Below are positions 23,598 to 35,032 of a stretch of 64,000 bases of DNA, in pieces. Below the pieces are notes generated by a model. That model was not told the origin of the DNA, ran no database searches, and worked only from the letters and a program-made list of their open reading frames with translations. Both the position numbers and the translations under genes were made by a program. Source of the stretch: Monocercomonoides exilis (Eukaryota > Preaxostyla > Oxymonadida > Polymastigidae); NCBI GenBank assembly GCA_001643675.2, contig LSRY02000042.1, positions 246,001 to 310,000 on the forward strand, written 5' to 3'. The first letter of the stretch is position 1. Each line of letters starts with the position of its first letter.

Positions 23598-24716
23598 TGA
23601 ATTGAATTTTTTATGCTCCTCTTTTCATTCTCTTTCTCTTCCACCTTTCTTTTTCTTTTTCTTCTTCTGTTAGTTTGACATGTTTCGTGTCATTTTGATT
23701 TGATATGTCTGTTTAAAAACCGAGTTGCGGAATTAATTCCGGAAAAAATTGAACTTTCCCGAACGGGGGAATATATTTTTTGTGATTTTTTATTTTTTGA
23801 ATTAATTAAAGAAGAAGAAGAAGGAGAAGAAGAAGAAGATGATGATGATGATGATGAAGAAGAATTAGAAGATTTTGAAGAATTAGAAGAAGAGGAGGAA
23901 GAAGAAGAAGAAGAAGAAATTGGTGAATTAGAAGAAGAGGAAGAAGAAGAGGAAGAAGAATTAGAAGAATTAGAAGAAGAAGAAGAAGAGGAGGAGGAGG
24001 AAGAGGAAGAAGGAGGGGGAGAAAAAGAAGAAGAAGAAGAAGGAGAAGAAGAAGAAAATGATGATGATGATGATAAAGGAAAGGGAAGAATAAGAAAGAT
24101 GAGGATGAAATGAAGAAATGAATGGAGAATCAGAAAAAAGATAGTCAAAAAGAAAAGATTTGAGGTTGATTTTGAGAGGAGAAGAAGAAGAATAGAGAAG
24201 GAGAGAAGAATTTGATGAAGAATAACAATTATTATTATTATCTGAATAGGAAGAAAAGGAAGAAGAAGGAGAAGAAGAAGAAGGAAAAGAAATTTGATGA
24301 AATTGGATATGATTTCTTAATTCGATCAAGCAATTTATCTTTAAACTGATTGAAGATATTTGAAGATTATTATCCATTGGCATTTCCAAAAGATGAATTC
24401 AAACAGCAAAAAACAGAAGAAGAAGAAGAATATCAGTTGTGAGGGCTGTGCATGTGTATGATGGACCTTCATTATTCACAACAACTGCAAATGCTGAAAA
24501 ACACGACAAGAAATGTTTTCATTGAAGATGACAATGCTGCAGATGATGTATTTTGATAGTTTCAGATGAGAAATGAATGAAAAGGAAGGAATTTCTTCTG
24601 ATGGCTGCGCTGATTCCAGAAATAAAAAGAAGAAATGTTGAAAAAAAGGCTGAAAGTGATGTTCTTTCATTATTTGCTAGCCATTGAATTATGATTTGAC
24701 AGTCATTGAAGTCCAA
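23598..24716. repeat. GAA/GAT-type microsatellite block with possible exon fragments
   Basis: From 23810 to 24090 the plus strand is an almost pure GAA/GAG/GAT array, reading as poly-Glu/Asp on plus and poly-Ser on minus. Plus-strand sequence just before it (RVAELIPEKIELSRTGEY) and minus-strand sequence after it (NNLQISSISLKINCLIELRNHIQF near 24290-24370; SLDFNDCQIIIQWLANNERT near 24650-24716) are protein-like. Either strand could therefore carry a gene through the array. I cannot decide, and no complete gene is supported. Confidence 0.45.
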
Positions 24717-25855
24717 GGAAGAATTTCTAGTTTGTTCAGCTAAGATAGAATTGAAATAAAAAGAATACTTGGATAATAGATCAGAATACCTTTCAGTCTC
24801 TCATCATTTTAATAGAAGAAAAATTAAGCTCTTTGATTTATCACTTCTGGTTTTCTTGTTAATTGAAGAAAAGTGTTATTGGTTTGTGTGTTTCATGAAT
24901 GTGGCTCATAGCACAGCTGTCTTTGTTGCATTTCTCATCCAGTCATCATCTGATCGAAAGAAAATGGCTTTCAGTTGTTAAGGGCGTTTGATAAACACCG
25001 AATTTAAAAAACTGATCATCAGTTACTGTTGCTGTTCCTCCATTTTTGAGTCCTTGCATCTTGTGAGTTGTAGATTGCCTTGTCGTAATTATTAAATTGC
25101 TCATTCGCTGTAAAACTTCTTTATCCCGTCTTTCTGCAACTTGCCTAATTTTTGTTTCGAATCTTCAATACTTTTTTTGTTTTTCATCTTTCAGTTCTTT
25201 CTTCTTCAATAATCCCTTGAATCATTTTGAATGAAAATTGAAAACTGAAAAAACGAGATAATAAACAGAATCCTTCATGCACACAAGCATTAATGGTCTC
25301 TGTCATTCGACTTCATCTTCTTTGAAAAAAGAATTCATTCTCATTTCTCTTTTTTGAGGATTTGCCTGTTTTGATTTTCTCCTCAGCAAACATCCTTATG
25401 AACATCAGATATTAATTCAATTCCATACAAAGAAGATATCTGACGCATGAGACAAAACGTCTCAAAATATGAAATCACTTTTTTTCATCACTATTTTTTG
25501 TTGGTTTGATCAAACAGAAACAAAACAATTTGTTTTTCTGGCTTTGTTCGGCTAAGATCATTCAATTTGCTGAATATTCTATCTTCACACTACATTTGTT
25601 AACAAAAACAATCTGTGGAGCATTGTTTTCTTTTCATTTTGCAAGATAATCGAATATGTTTGTTTTCGTCAATTATTGATTTTGTTCAACATATTTTGCA
25701 TTTTTTTTTACAATTAACAGAATGACATTGTGCAAGGATGATAAATATATCGATGAACTTCAAGAGTTGCCGCCAACAAAAAAGTTTTTGAGTTTGAATA
25801 AAAAATTCAGTCTTTGGAATGTTCAGCTTCATGTTTTTTAATGATATCTTAAGAA
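24717..25855. other. Intergenic, no supported gene
   Basis: AT-rich sequence with short open stretches only. It contains the 5' flank of family member A. No repeat or RNA gene was recognised. Confidence 0.5.
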
Positions 25856-27194
25856 TTGTTTTCAAGGCTGGAAGATTGCAATGAAATCGAACAAAAAGTT
25901 AAAATACTTGAAATGAACGAAGTGATGGAAAAGATACATCAAAAAGAATTCCATTCTGTTTTCACAGAAGATCTGTTCAATAGAATGGATCAAATGATTG
26001 ATGTAGAGAAAATATCAATTAAAAATGCGTGTTTGTTGCTAAAACATCTGGGATATTGGAATATAATGAAAGATGCATCGGGAAGCAGTTTTTTTTATTC
26101 AAAATTGAACGGAAGATTTAAAGAGATGATTATTGATGAATATAAGAAAAAAGAAAAAGACGAAGCGCTGCTGGCTGATCTTTGTGAATGCTATTCAACA
26201 CTAGTATATGGAATTTCATATGACTTGAAATCAATTTGTGTGCCCTGTCTTGTGAAAGCTGGATTGAAGAAAGGGAACGATGAGAACACTAAAAAGGAAG
26301 TGGAAATAACTTTGCTGGCTTTGAATCATATGGGGTCATCTTCTGCATGATATATTTGTTTTTCAATTTATTAAATTATTTAACCTTTCTTATTGTAATT
26401 TTATTTTCATATTTTTTGCATAGGAAGTGCCAAAAGAACTGTATATCAATGAGATCAAGGAGATCATCGAATATCACCAGGAACATCACAATCTGACACG
26501 AATTGCCTATCAGTCTGCTTGGCAGTTTTTGATATGCAGAGTTTATTGGGACGAACCCATCAGAAGAGTTATTGTCAATGAACTTCATTTTGCAAGAGAG
26601 GCAATAAGAGAATTGGAAGAGTTGACAAAATGTGTGGATTGGAAGAGAGAGAAGGAAGAATGAGGGAAAGAGGGAAAAGAGACAGAAGAAGATCAAGTCT
26701 TATTGAGATGGCTGCAAAAATCGGAACATTATTTTTACAAATGCAAGTTGTGGAATGAAGAATTTCTTGAGCTTTTGAGCAGCATTGTTCGTGTGTATCG
26801 AGCATCGAGGGACAATTCCAGAGAAATCAGTAAGCAGTGCATTCGTGTAGTTGAAGCAGCAGCAGGAAACAGAGATATGAAAATTGATGGCCTGCTGAAA
26901 AGAGGAGCTATCGATGCTTTTTTGGAGGAGATACAGCAGCCAACGTTGAATGAATATGTTCTATTTGATTGCTTGAAATTTTTTTTGAATGTTTCAGAAA
27001 GATTGGATGAAGAGGAGAAGGATGAAATGGAAGAAGCGAAAAGAAAGGAAACGAAAAAGAAAGTATTTGAAAAGATGGAAGAAGAGGGATACGAAGATAA
27101 CATAACATGCTTTTTTGAAACTTTCGAGTATTTTCAAAGTTATGATGATTGTCATATATCGTTGGATGTTTGTGATTATCTTGTGTGTCTTTGA
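25856..27194 (+). pseudogene. Family member A: two-exon alpha-helical (ARM-like) protein with a nonsense codon
   Basis: Exon 1 (from about 25856 to about 26340) encodes the family N-terminal block: a charged helix with the E-M-N motif, an F-TEDLFNRM helix, KNACLLLKHLGYW, then LLADLCECYS and a KKEVEITLLALN end. After an intron with acceptor TTTTTTGCATAG (AG at 26422-26423), exon 2 reads EVPKELYINEIKEIIEYHQ and continues to TGA at 27192-27194. An in-frame TGA at 26661-26663 sits where member B has an Arg codon (AGA), which is a one-base change. The donor is unclear: exon 1 runs to a TGA at 26348-26350 and only poor GT options precede it. I therefore treat it as a recently inactivated copy. Alpha-helical repeats suggest an armadillo/HEAT-like scaffold (inference). 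Confidence 0.6.
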
Positions 27195-27626
27195 GGAAAT
27201 TAGAAGAATTTCAATTAGAAATCAAAAAATAAAAAGAATGATGAAAAAACTTACATTTTTTCCTTATCCTCCATTTTTTGCATTGAACATTTCAGCTTTT
27301 ATTACCAAGAAATTTTTTCATTGAATGAGTTTTTCTTTAATTTGATTGTACTTTCGAAGTGGTTAATTTTTCTTTTCAATATAAATAGAGAGAAATTCAA
27401 CAAGCTTGATTCTTTTCTTGTTGATTTTTTATATTTCTCATTTTCAATTATATTCTTTTTTTACAAACGTTCATTTTTCTTGAAAAGTCTTGATATTCTT
27501 TGAGAAAACACTTTCATCTATTTTGCAAATCATAATTCTTATTGTGTTGAATGAATGAGTGTTCTGCACAAAAAGCAATAAAAAAAGGAAATGCAAAAAG
27601 ATGAAACAAATATTTGTTCAGATAAA
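27195..27626. repeat. Spacer of convergent pair A/B, homologous in inverted orientation to the C/D spacer
   Basis: Sequence from about 27310 to 27545 aligns by eye with the reverse complement of about 42300-42535. Shared landmarks include GAATGAGTTTTTCTTT, GTGGTTAATTTTTCTTTTC-type sequence and GAGAAAACACTTTCATCTAT. The whole pair therefore appears duplicated as a unit. No gene is seen. Confidence 0.65.
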
Positions 27627-28933
27627 TTACGGATACACAAAATATTCTGAACAATTTTCAATCAAATGACAATCTCCAAATGAGCCGTGAATAATATAAT
27701 GGCACAGCCCAATGATGCAATCTTCGTATCCTTTTTCTTCCAGCTTTTCAAACACTTTCCTTTTCAACTTTTTCCTTTTCGCTTCTTCCATTTCATCTTT
27801 ATTCTTTTCTTTCAATTTTTTTGAAATTGAAAAGCAGAACGTCAAACTTTGGCATGTCATACTGCTTTTTATTGTTGATTGCTGAAGTTCCTCCAAAAAG
27901 AAACTTACAATTCCACTCTTCAACAAGTCTTCAATTGTCGCATCTCTGTCGCCTGTTACTGCTTCAAATAGACGAATGCACTGACAGTTGATTACTTTGC
28001 AATTGATCCTTGATGCTCGATACACTCGAACAATGATGCCTATAAGCTCAGCAAATTCTTCTTTCCAAAATCTGAAATTGCGAAAGAAAATCCACAATGT
28101 GTGAAGCCACCTCCTTGTTACAAGAACTTCTTTGACTTCTTTTCCTCTTCTTTCCTCTTCTTTCTCTCTCTTCCAATCCACAAATTTCATCAGTTCTTCC
28201 AATTCTCTTGTTGCCTCTCTCGCAAAATGCAATTCATTCAAAATCACTTCTTCCAAAGATTCTTCTCTTGCACGACGCCATTCATCGACAAAAAAACTTC
28301 CCTTGAATTTTGAATCGTTAAATTTTTGTGTCAAATATTCCCAAGCAGACTCATAGCTAAGACAAGTCAGGCAACGATAATCTTGATGATATTTGATGAT
28401 TTCTTTGATTTCATTCAAATAAAGTTTTTGTTCGATTGGCTGATAAAAAAATAAGAAAAAAATTGATTAAATTAAAAAGGAAATAGGAAAGCTCATGCAT
28501 GATCTCCATGAACGCAGCTCAAAGCCAGCAAAGCGATTTCCACTTCTTTTTGAGCTTCATTGTTTTCTTCCTTCCTCAATGTAACTTTCAGAAGGCAAGG
28601 CTCACAAATTGAAAGCAATTCTTTTGAAAATTTGCAGCTAAGAAAAAGAAAGCATTCGCAAAGATCAACAAGAAGCTTTTCATTCTTTTCTTCTTTTTTT
28701 TCATTTTCCTCAGCAATCATCTTTTCGACTCTATTGTTCAATTCAGAGTAATGAAATCCACTGCCCCATATGGTTTTCAACACATTGAAATATCCCACTT
28801 GCTTCAACAGAACGAGTGCATTATTTGTTGTTATTTTCTTTTTTTCAATCATTTTGGATATTCTGTCATACAGTTCTTTTGTGAAAATGGATTTGAATTC
28901 TTCTTTATTCATTTCCTCAACCATTAGGTTCAT
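27627..28933 (-). CDS. Family member B: two-exon alpha-helical (ARM-like) protein
   Basis: Exon 1 (28933-28514) encodes the family block EFKSIFTKELYDRI, ALVLLKQVGYFNVLK, LLVDLCECFLFL and QKEVEIALLALS. Exon 2 (28439-27627) begins after TTTTTTTATCAG and reads PIEQKLYLNEIKEIIKYHQ through WRREKEEERRGKEV-type charged sequence, LWKEEFAELIG-like and AVTGDRD blocks, and a KLKEKNKDEMEEAKRK helix to a TGA stop. A GTTCAT donor after a complete codon would give a 74-nt phase-0 intron and about 410 residues. The family homology continues upstream of the ATG at 28933 (EELFSGLERCPESEQKRKIEEM) with no Met before a TGA, so an earlier exon or a lost start is possible. Exon 2 is unbroken. Function unknown. Confidence 0.65.
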
Positions 28934-28939
28934 TTCTTC

Positions 28940-30077
28940 GATTTTTCTTTTCTGCTCGCTTTCTGGGCAACGCTCCAGTCCAGAAAACAGTTCTTCCAGA
29001 ACAATGCAGATATTTCAATCAAAGTGACTTCAAACAACAATCAAAATTCACAGACTTGAAAACTTGTCTGCAAGGGATCGCTCTTGAGCTTCATTATAAA
29101 ATATATCTTCATTGCACATTTCTATTCTGTTTATAATGGTGAAGATCAATTAACCGCAAAATTTCAAACAAAAAAACAGAAAAGTAAAAACAACGTTGTT
29201 GAAAAGTGACAAAACAAAGATAAAGGCCAAACTCAATTCCTTTGACTAGTTGAAAAAAAATCAATGTTAAAAAAGAAATCACAAAGAAGTTAACGGTATT
29301 TGCAGTATTCATCAAAATACGAAAGAGTTTTGTTTCTTTCTGATCAAGCTAACAATGATTCATTTCATTGAAATTGATGGTCTTTCGAATTAAATTTTGA
29401 ACATGTTGGAAAATATCACACATAATTTTTATCGTCTATCAAAATAAATTCCATATGTCTTTTCTGAGCCTCGTGAAGAAGAGAGAAAAAAGCAACAGTT
29501 TGACAGTTTATTTTGTGCATTCCAACATCGCTTCACATTTTTATATGAACATTAGTATTTCAATTTTTGAGCTCGCATTTAGAGTTATCTGGAAGCTTTC
29601 CTTGTCAGAAATGTTTTTTTCTGTTTTTTCAGAGTGTTTGCTTGTTTCCGGGAATGTTTCAAATTTAATGTGTTGAGAAAAGTTTTGAGATATCAGGATG
29701 ATTTTGTTATTTGTTCGTTTCTTGAGTGGACCATCCAGGCTGAGGAGGATTGATGGAGAGAATCAAGCTTTCTACAACTCACAGTTTAATGGTTCTTTAA
29801 CACATGATAACAATGCATAAAACTTTATCAAGACAACAATGGACAACATTATTTATCGAACTTTGAAAAAGATTCTATTACAAAAGGTTTTGAGGATGAG
29901 AGAGCAAGAACAAAGTCGAGACAGCAAAGGGGGGGTTTATGCAGAATGCGGAACTGAGCACATGCGGAATTTTGAGGACACTTAAACATATTAATTATTT
30001 GATTTGATTTCCACTTGACGTGTATTTATCGGTAAAGACACTTTTTAAGTTTTTTTTGGAAAATACATCATTTTTGG
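28940..30077. other. Intergenic, no supported gene
   Basis: The first 60 bases still encode the family N-terminal block of member B without a start codon. The rest is AT-rich, with no feature I can support. Confidence 0.45.
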
Positions 30078-31300
30078 TTGTTTTTGATGATTGTTGTTGA
30101 TTCTCCAACATCAGAGTGGATTTCGAAGCAAAAGTTAAAACAAATCGAGTGGTGCCAAATCAAATATGAAATGACAGAGCAGACAACAGTTGAAGAGCTT
30201 GATCAAATTAATGTGCATTATCCATTTTATGAAACATTTACAAATTTTTTATTTGTTAAAAGAAAAAAAGAAAGGGCAAGTGGAGTATAATATGGTACCA
30301 AATGATCACGTCCCAAAATTTTATTAAATATTTTCAAAATATTTTCCATTTTTGCAACTCAGATGGCTCAACATTAGCAAGTCACGATTATGACAAAAAT
30401 AAGTATTCCACATTTTCTGAAAATGTTTACAAGCGAAAAAGAAACATTGGAATCGTTGTTTTCATCATGGAAAATGGATTCTTTGAAAAAATGCCCTGAT
30501 GATGGTTCCAATGTGAATGTATTGAAAGTGGATGAAATTCCTTATCGATTAAAATGTTCATTTTGTTAGAAACGATGGTCCATCCGTATAAACACAGTTT
30601 TTGAAGATTCCAAGTTGAAAATAAATCATATCATATTGATTCTATTAAATTGTTTGTGCCATATGGAGGTTCATCAAATGTTTTTTATGTGTGGAATCGA
30701 TAGGCATACTGTAACGTTTTATTATTCAGCAATAAGTCAGACGTTATCTCCCATCTTTCTCAGAAATCAGCAACAAATTGGAGGAATTGAAGAGGTTGTT
30801 GAAATTGACGAAGAATTTTGACACAGAAGAAAATATAATCGAGGTTTCTTGATGATTTTAAAAAATTTTTTGTTAAATTTTTTAAAATTGTCAAAATTTT
30901 ATTGAAAAGTTCCTTTTGTTTAATTTTCAAATAAAATAAAAATTTCATATTTTATTCAAATTTTTGTTTCAACTCACCAAATTTCACTGTCATGAAGATA
31001 AAATATTGACTGTGTAATTATTGCTATTTTAGTGAAGTTTCGTTTGTGGAAACATAAATTTGATTGAAACATGAAATTTTAATTTTATTTGAAAATTAAA
31101 CAAAAGGAACTTTTCATAAAAATTAAGATAATTATTATTAGAGAAACAAAAAAGTCGAATTGGCTGATTGGAGCAACCGAAAGAAAAAAAACCGCTGGAA
31201 AACACAAGGCCTCTGCGACACACATTTTTTGCGTGCAATTTGTCGGTCGAGAATCTATTCATTTGTCGAAAAGATTGATATTATTGTTTTTTCCCTAATT
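30078..31300 (+). mobile_element. Merlin/IS1595-type transposase remnant
   Basis: The plus strand near 30550-30855 reads RLKCSFC, stop, RWSIRINTVFEDSKLKI, later a Q-I-G-G-(x)-EVVEIDE segment, stop, HRRKYNRG. This matches the order in the better-preserved copy at 46150-47042 (zinc-ribbon Cys, S-I-R-x-x-S-I-F-S-N-S-K-L, IGGNNNTVQVDE, RRKYRKG). VEIDE would be the first catalytic Asp. Reading is broken by several stops. After RRKYNRG the homology stops at a region with a large inverted repeat; a possible resumption (KKSNWLIGATERK) begins near 31150. The upstream 30078-30290 frame may be transposase N-terminus or unrelated. Confidence 0.55.
30904..31115. repeat. Large hairpin / MITE-like inverted repeat
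   Basis: Arm 1 (30904-30948) and arm 2 (31071-31115) are 45-base inverted copies that differ at one position (44/45) around a 122-base AT-rich loop. Each arm begins or ends with GAAAAGTTCCTTTTG. Such near-perfect long arms are typical of a miniature inverted-repeat element. It lies where the Merlin transposase homology breaks. Confidence 0.75.
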
Positions 31301-31646
31301 TTGCGATTCATAAATATATATGTATTTCCTAAACTCCACTGTTTTTTTTTTTGAAATTTTTTGAAATTTTTTAACCATAATAATAATGTATTTTATGTTT
31401 TGAAAACAAAAGAGAAAATTGTGAAAAAACTGGAGAAGATATTTGAAAGGAATCAAAAAGATTGTTGTTTTATGATAAATTCAGTGATTGTGAATGGAAG
31501 ATTTATGTTATATCTTTGCTGTTGATGTGGATTTGATAAATAGCGATAATTTTAACGTTGTTATTTAAAAAGCTCGAAGAAAAATAACTCATGAATTAAA
31601 ATTTTTCTATTCTTCTTCTTTATCCTCTTTCATTTCACCAGTTCCT
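31301..31646. other. Intergenic, nothing recognised
   Basis: AT-rich, with several short A/T homopolymers. No gene or repeat is supported. Confidence 0.5.
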
Positions 31647-32449
31647 TTGCTTCTGCCCACTACAACACAGCCATCTTCCATTGACACTCGATTTCCATAT
31701 CATGCCATCTCATCACAGCACCTCACATTACACTCCACAACTCTATCTTTTATATCACAAGTGCCTTCACTTTCTCTTTTTCCTCCTCCTCCTCCTCCTC
31801 TCGTATCCTTCCTTCACCTCTTCTCAGTTTCTTTAATTTACCCAACTCCATGCTCCTCCCTTCATCCAATCACCTCCCGCTCTTCCCAGCTCACTTCGAT
31901 GTCTCCTTTCTCCACTCCCAGGCTCTCTCCACTCCTCCTGCTTCTCTCTTCTGCGACATTTCTCCCGCATGCACGACTCGCCTGCACCCGCTTGCTCGAA
32001 GTGTCGATGGAACATTACGTCGTATGCTTTTGAATAGAATTGATTTTTTTGACAATATTTTCTTATTTATTTATTTGTTATTGATTTATTTATTTCCTTC
32101 TTTCTTCTTCTTTATTTATTTATCCATATCAACGTTTCATAAACATCTTATAAAAGAAGAATCACAACGTCCATCATCAGCATCAAGACAACAACTTCCC
32201 GCTCTTCGTCGACCTTCTTCTTCTTCTCCTCCTCCTTCTCTTCTTCCTCTTCATTACATGATTTTTTTAAATCTTTTATTTCTTCTTCCTCTTCTTCTAA
32301 CTCTCATTCTTCCCCCTTTCGCCTTCTCTCTTCTTTCAAACAAATTCTTTCAGATAAATGCGACGTTCTTCACTCCATCAGACTATTTTTTCATTTCAGC
32401 AACACTCTTTTCTACTGTACTCTTCGGCTTCGCATGCAGCTTCATCTAA
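31647..32449 (+). CDS. Doubtful Ser/Pro/Leu-rich frames in a C-rich patch
   Basis: Frames at 31647-32033 and 31850-32449 are open but dominated by Pro, Ser, Leu and Phe because the strand is CT-rich. The last 60 residues of the second are hydrophobic (FFTPSDYFFISATLFSTVLFGFACSFI) and could be membrane helices. The patch at 31640-32030 is noticeably richer in C than its surroundings, which suggests former coding sequence on one strand. There is no recognisable domain. The minus strand is also open in places (REKCRRREKQEEWREPGSG). I cannot assign a gene. Confidence 0.15.
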
Positions 32450-32455
32450 TCCTTC

Positions 32456-32800
32456 ATCATCATTGTGGTTTTTTAATATTCATGCCGTCTCACAAACTCA
32501 CTCTAATAGAGCAACATTTCATTTTCTGGATAATACTAAATTATCTGAATATCGTTTCATTCACTTTTTTTGTTCAGAAATTAGAATTTTTTCAATTATA
32601 TATAATCACGGTTTCATGTTATAGAAAAAGAATCGCTTCATCCGTTTTTGTGCAAATTTGAACTTTGAACAATAGATTTTTACAACTGTAAGTAATAATA
32701 ATAGTAAACAAATAACCACTTTATCATTTTATAGAATTACAGCAACAGTCAAATGTTATGACTGAAACAACGTTATCAAATATGAATCAAAAATTAAAAC

Positions 32801-32836
<36 letters not shown>

Positions 32837-33630
32837 AATGTTTGTTGTTTGAAACACACAAAACTCTGTTTCTTCTTGTGAATAATGATTAAAAAGTGTT
32901 GTTTGAACAATGCAACATTTTAAAGAATATTTATCCAAATCTTTGAACTTCAAAATGAGAAATGAAAGCAAGCATGTTTCAAAAATGAAAAAAAGAGAAA
33001 TCTTCAAGTGAGTGAAAGTCTCAAAATAAAAAATGATAAACTATTGTTTGTAAATCAATTATTTTCATTTATATTTTACAACTCGAATGATCTTTGTCAT
33101 ACGACTGATCTTTGCCGTTCGACTGATCTCGACAAAGATCTGTCGATAACACTAAATTAAATATATGAATTTTAAATAAAAAAAAGAAAATTTTTTGATT
33201 AATCATTTCCATATTAAATTATGAATCTTTATAAATAAAAAATAAAAAATAAGATTTTATTTCGTTTTTCATTACAAAAAATAAAAACAAAATTTAAAAA
33301 ATTTTTTAATAAAAAAAAAATTAAACTCGACAAAATTGTTGGTCGAATTGTCGAGAAGTTAAAAAAATGTCGGTCGGTAACAGAGGCTCAGAAAATACAG
33401 AATGATTGCACATTTTGTTGAAAATAGAACAAAAATTATTTTCATCCCACTCATTCGTTTTATTATAAAACCTGGAACAACAAATGCATCTGATGACTGG
33501 AGATCATACATAACACTGAACCAATTTGGTTTCATTCATTTGGTTGTTAATCATTCTGAAGGATAAAAAAAATAAATATGGTTGAACAACAAATTTTATT
33601 GAAAGAGCGTGGTCACACCTTTGCCATTCA
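32456..33630. other. Intergenic with long poly-A run and short tandem motif
   Basis: A pure A run of about 33 bases lies at 32800-32833. At 33078-33140 a GATCTTTG-containing motif recurs about every 20 bases with TCGAC pieces, and TCGAC/GTCGG pieces recur at 33327-33380. These could be termini of an old transposon. No gene is supported. Confidence 0.45.
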
Positions 33631-33918
33631 ATGTCTAAAACCGGAACGCGATACCTAGACTCAGAGGAATATATTTGGTCTTCTATATATTTAAGACATT
33701 ATGAAATGTCTTTCAATCAACTTATCAGCAACTTAGTAAAATATCGAGAATCAGAATTCATTGAACAATTAGAAAAATGTACAAACCTGGAAGAATCTGA
33801 AGATGAGACAGTATCAACGGATTCAGACACAGATGAAAGAACAATAACTATGAAATCTGATTTTCCAAGTGTCAATGATGGTGAAAATTCAACCGAATGG
33901 ACGGAATCAATTGAATAA
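33631..33918 (+). CDS. Small acidic hypothetical protein
   Basis: A 95-codon frame from ATG at 33631 to TAA. The first half is mixed (SSIYLRHYEMSFNQLISNLVKYRESEF), and the second half is acidic and rich in Thr/Ser/Asp/Glu. An overlapping short frame starts at about 33579 (MVEQQILLKERGHTF) in another register, so an upstream exon or a frameshift is possible. I do not recognise it. The normal composition in an AT-rich area makes it better than random, but there is no other support. Confidence 0.3.
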   Translation: MSKTGTRYLDSEEYIWSSIYLRHYEMSFNQLISNLVKYRESEFIEQLEKCTNLEESEDETVSTDSDTDERTITMKSDFPSVNDGENSTEWTESIE

Positions 33919-35032
33919 TTTTCCCATTCAATCATTTTTCACATTTCGTATGAAAATTTGTGAAAAAAGAACAAAAACAAACAAAATCATCATTTTTTTT
34001 ATTTTTATGCAGGGGGAATGATCAAATTTGTTCCAGGATCTACTCCACTTGCTAAAGAAAGAAAAGAGATCATCAAAAATAAAAATTAATGTAACATTTT
34101 TTGCAAAGATAATTTCATATTTTCACTTTCACTTTTCTATTCTATCTCTTTTTTCCTTCTGTTTTGGTGTAACGCAGATATTCTTTTGACTTAAGTTAAT
34201 AAAAACCAAACTTCTGGAAAGAAATTATCAAAGATAAACTTCTTCAATCAGAGAGGTTAGAATGTGAGCTTGTCGAAAAAAGAGTATTGCCTCATTTATT
34301 GATGATAATTTTTTCCTTTTATTTGTTTAAAAATTATTCAAATAACTTTGTGAACTTCTTTAAAAACTTCACTCAAAAACTGTTACTTCTTGCAGATTCT
34401 CACCAATTCCATCCACGACAATATTCATTCACTTTTTGAAAAACCCACACTCATCGTGCTTGTTGGCCAGAGCTTCTGGCAGCATCTGTCGTTGAATGTG
34501 TCTTTCCTGTTTTTTTTCATCCGAAATCCTTGAATCGCTCAGAAAATAACTGGAGAGAATACAAATTGAAGAAAGCAGACGCAATCACATTGGAGATGTT
34601 TCTGCAGCCAGCCGAGTCTGCTTGCAGATGAGAAGGAAGAAGAAGAAGAAGAAGAAGAGAAAGAACAAAAAGAATAATAAAAAGGAAAAGAAAGAGAAAG
34701 AGAAGAATGAGAATTCGAAGAAAAACTGATCCTAAACATGAGCATTCTTATTGTCTGAACAATGAGGAATTTAATAAGATGAAGAGCTGTTATATGTTCT
34801 TGTTAACTCTTTTGTTAGATTTTTTTTTTCAAAAAAAAAAGATTATGTTCAGTTTTCTTTTGTTGATAATTAGTTTTTTTCGGATTTATAAAAAGTTCTT
34901 TTTTTTCATTGAACAATCAAATTTTTTTCCATTAACTTTCGTATTCAGATTTTTTTTAAATTTTGTCATCAATTTTCATTTTATACAATGATTGATCAAA
35001 ATTGAAAATTTGAAAAAAGTGTATTTTTAAGA
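33919..35032. other. Intergenic with AGA/GAA microsatellite
   Basis: An AAG/AGA array lies at about 34630-34710. The rest is AT-rich and includes the 5' flank of the gene starting at 35033. No other gene is supported. Confidence 0.5.

Noticed and set aside
24769-24981. Short plus-strand frame
   Set aside because: Starts only with a non-ATG codon, has no recognisable domain, and nothing flanks it.
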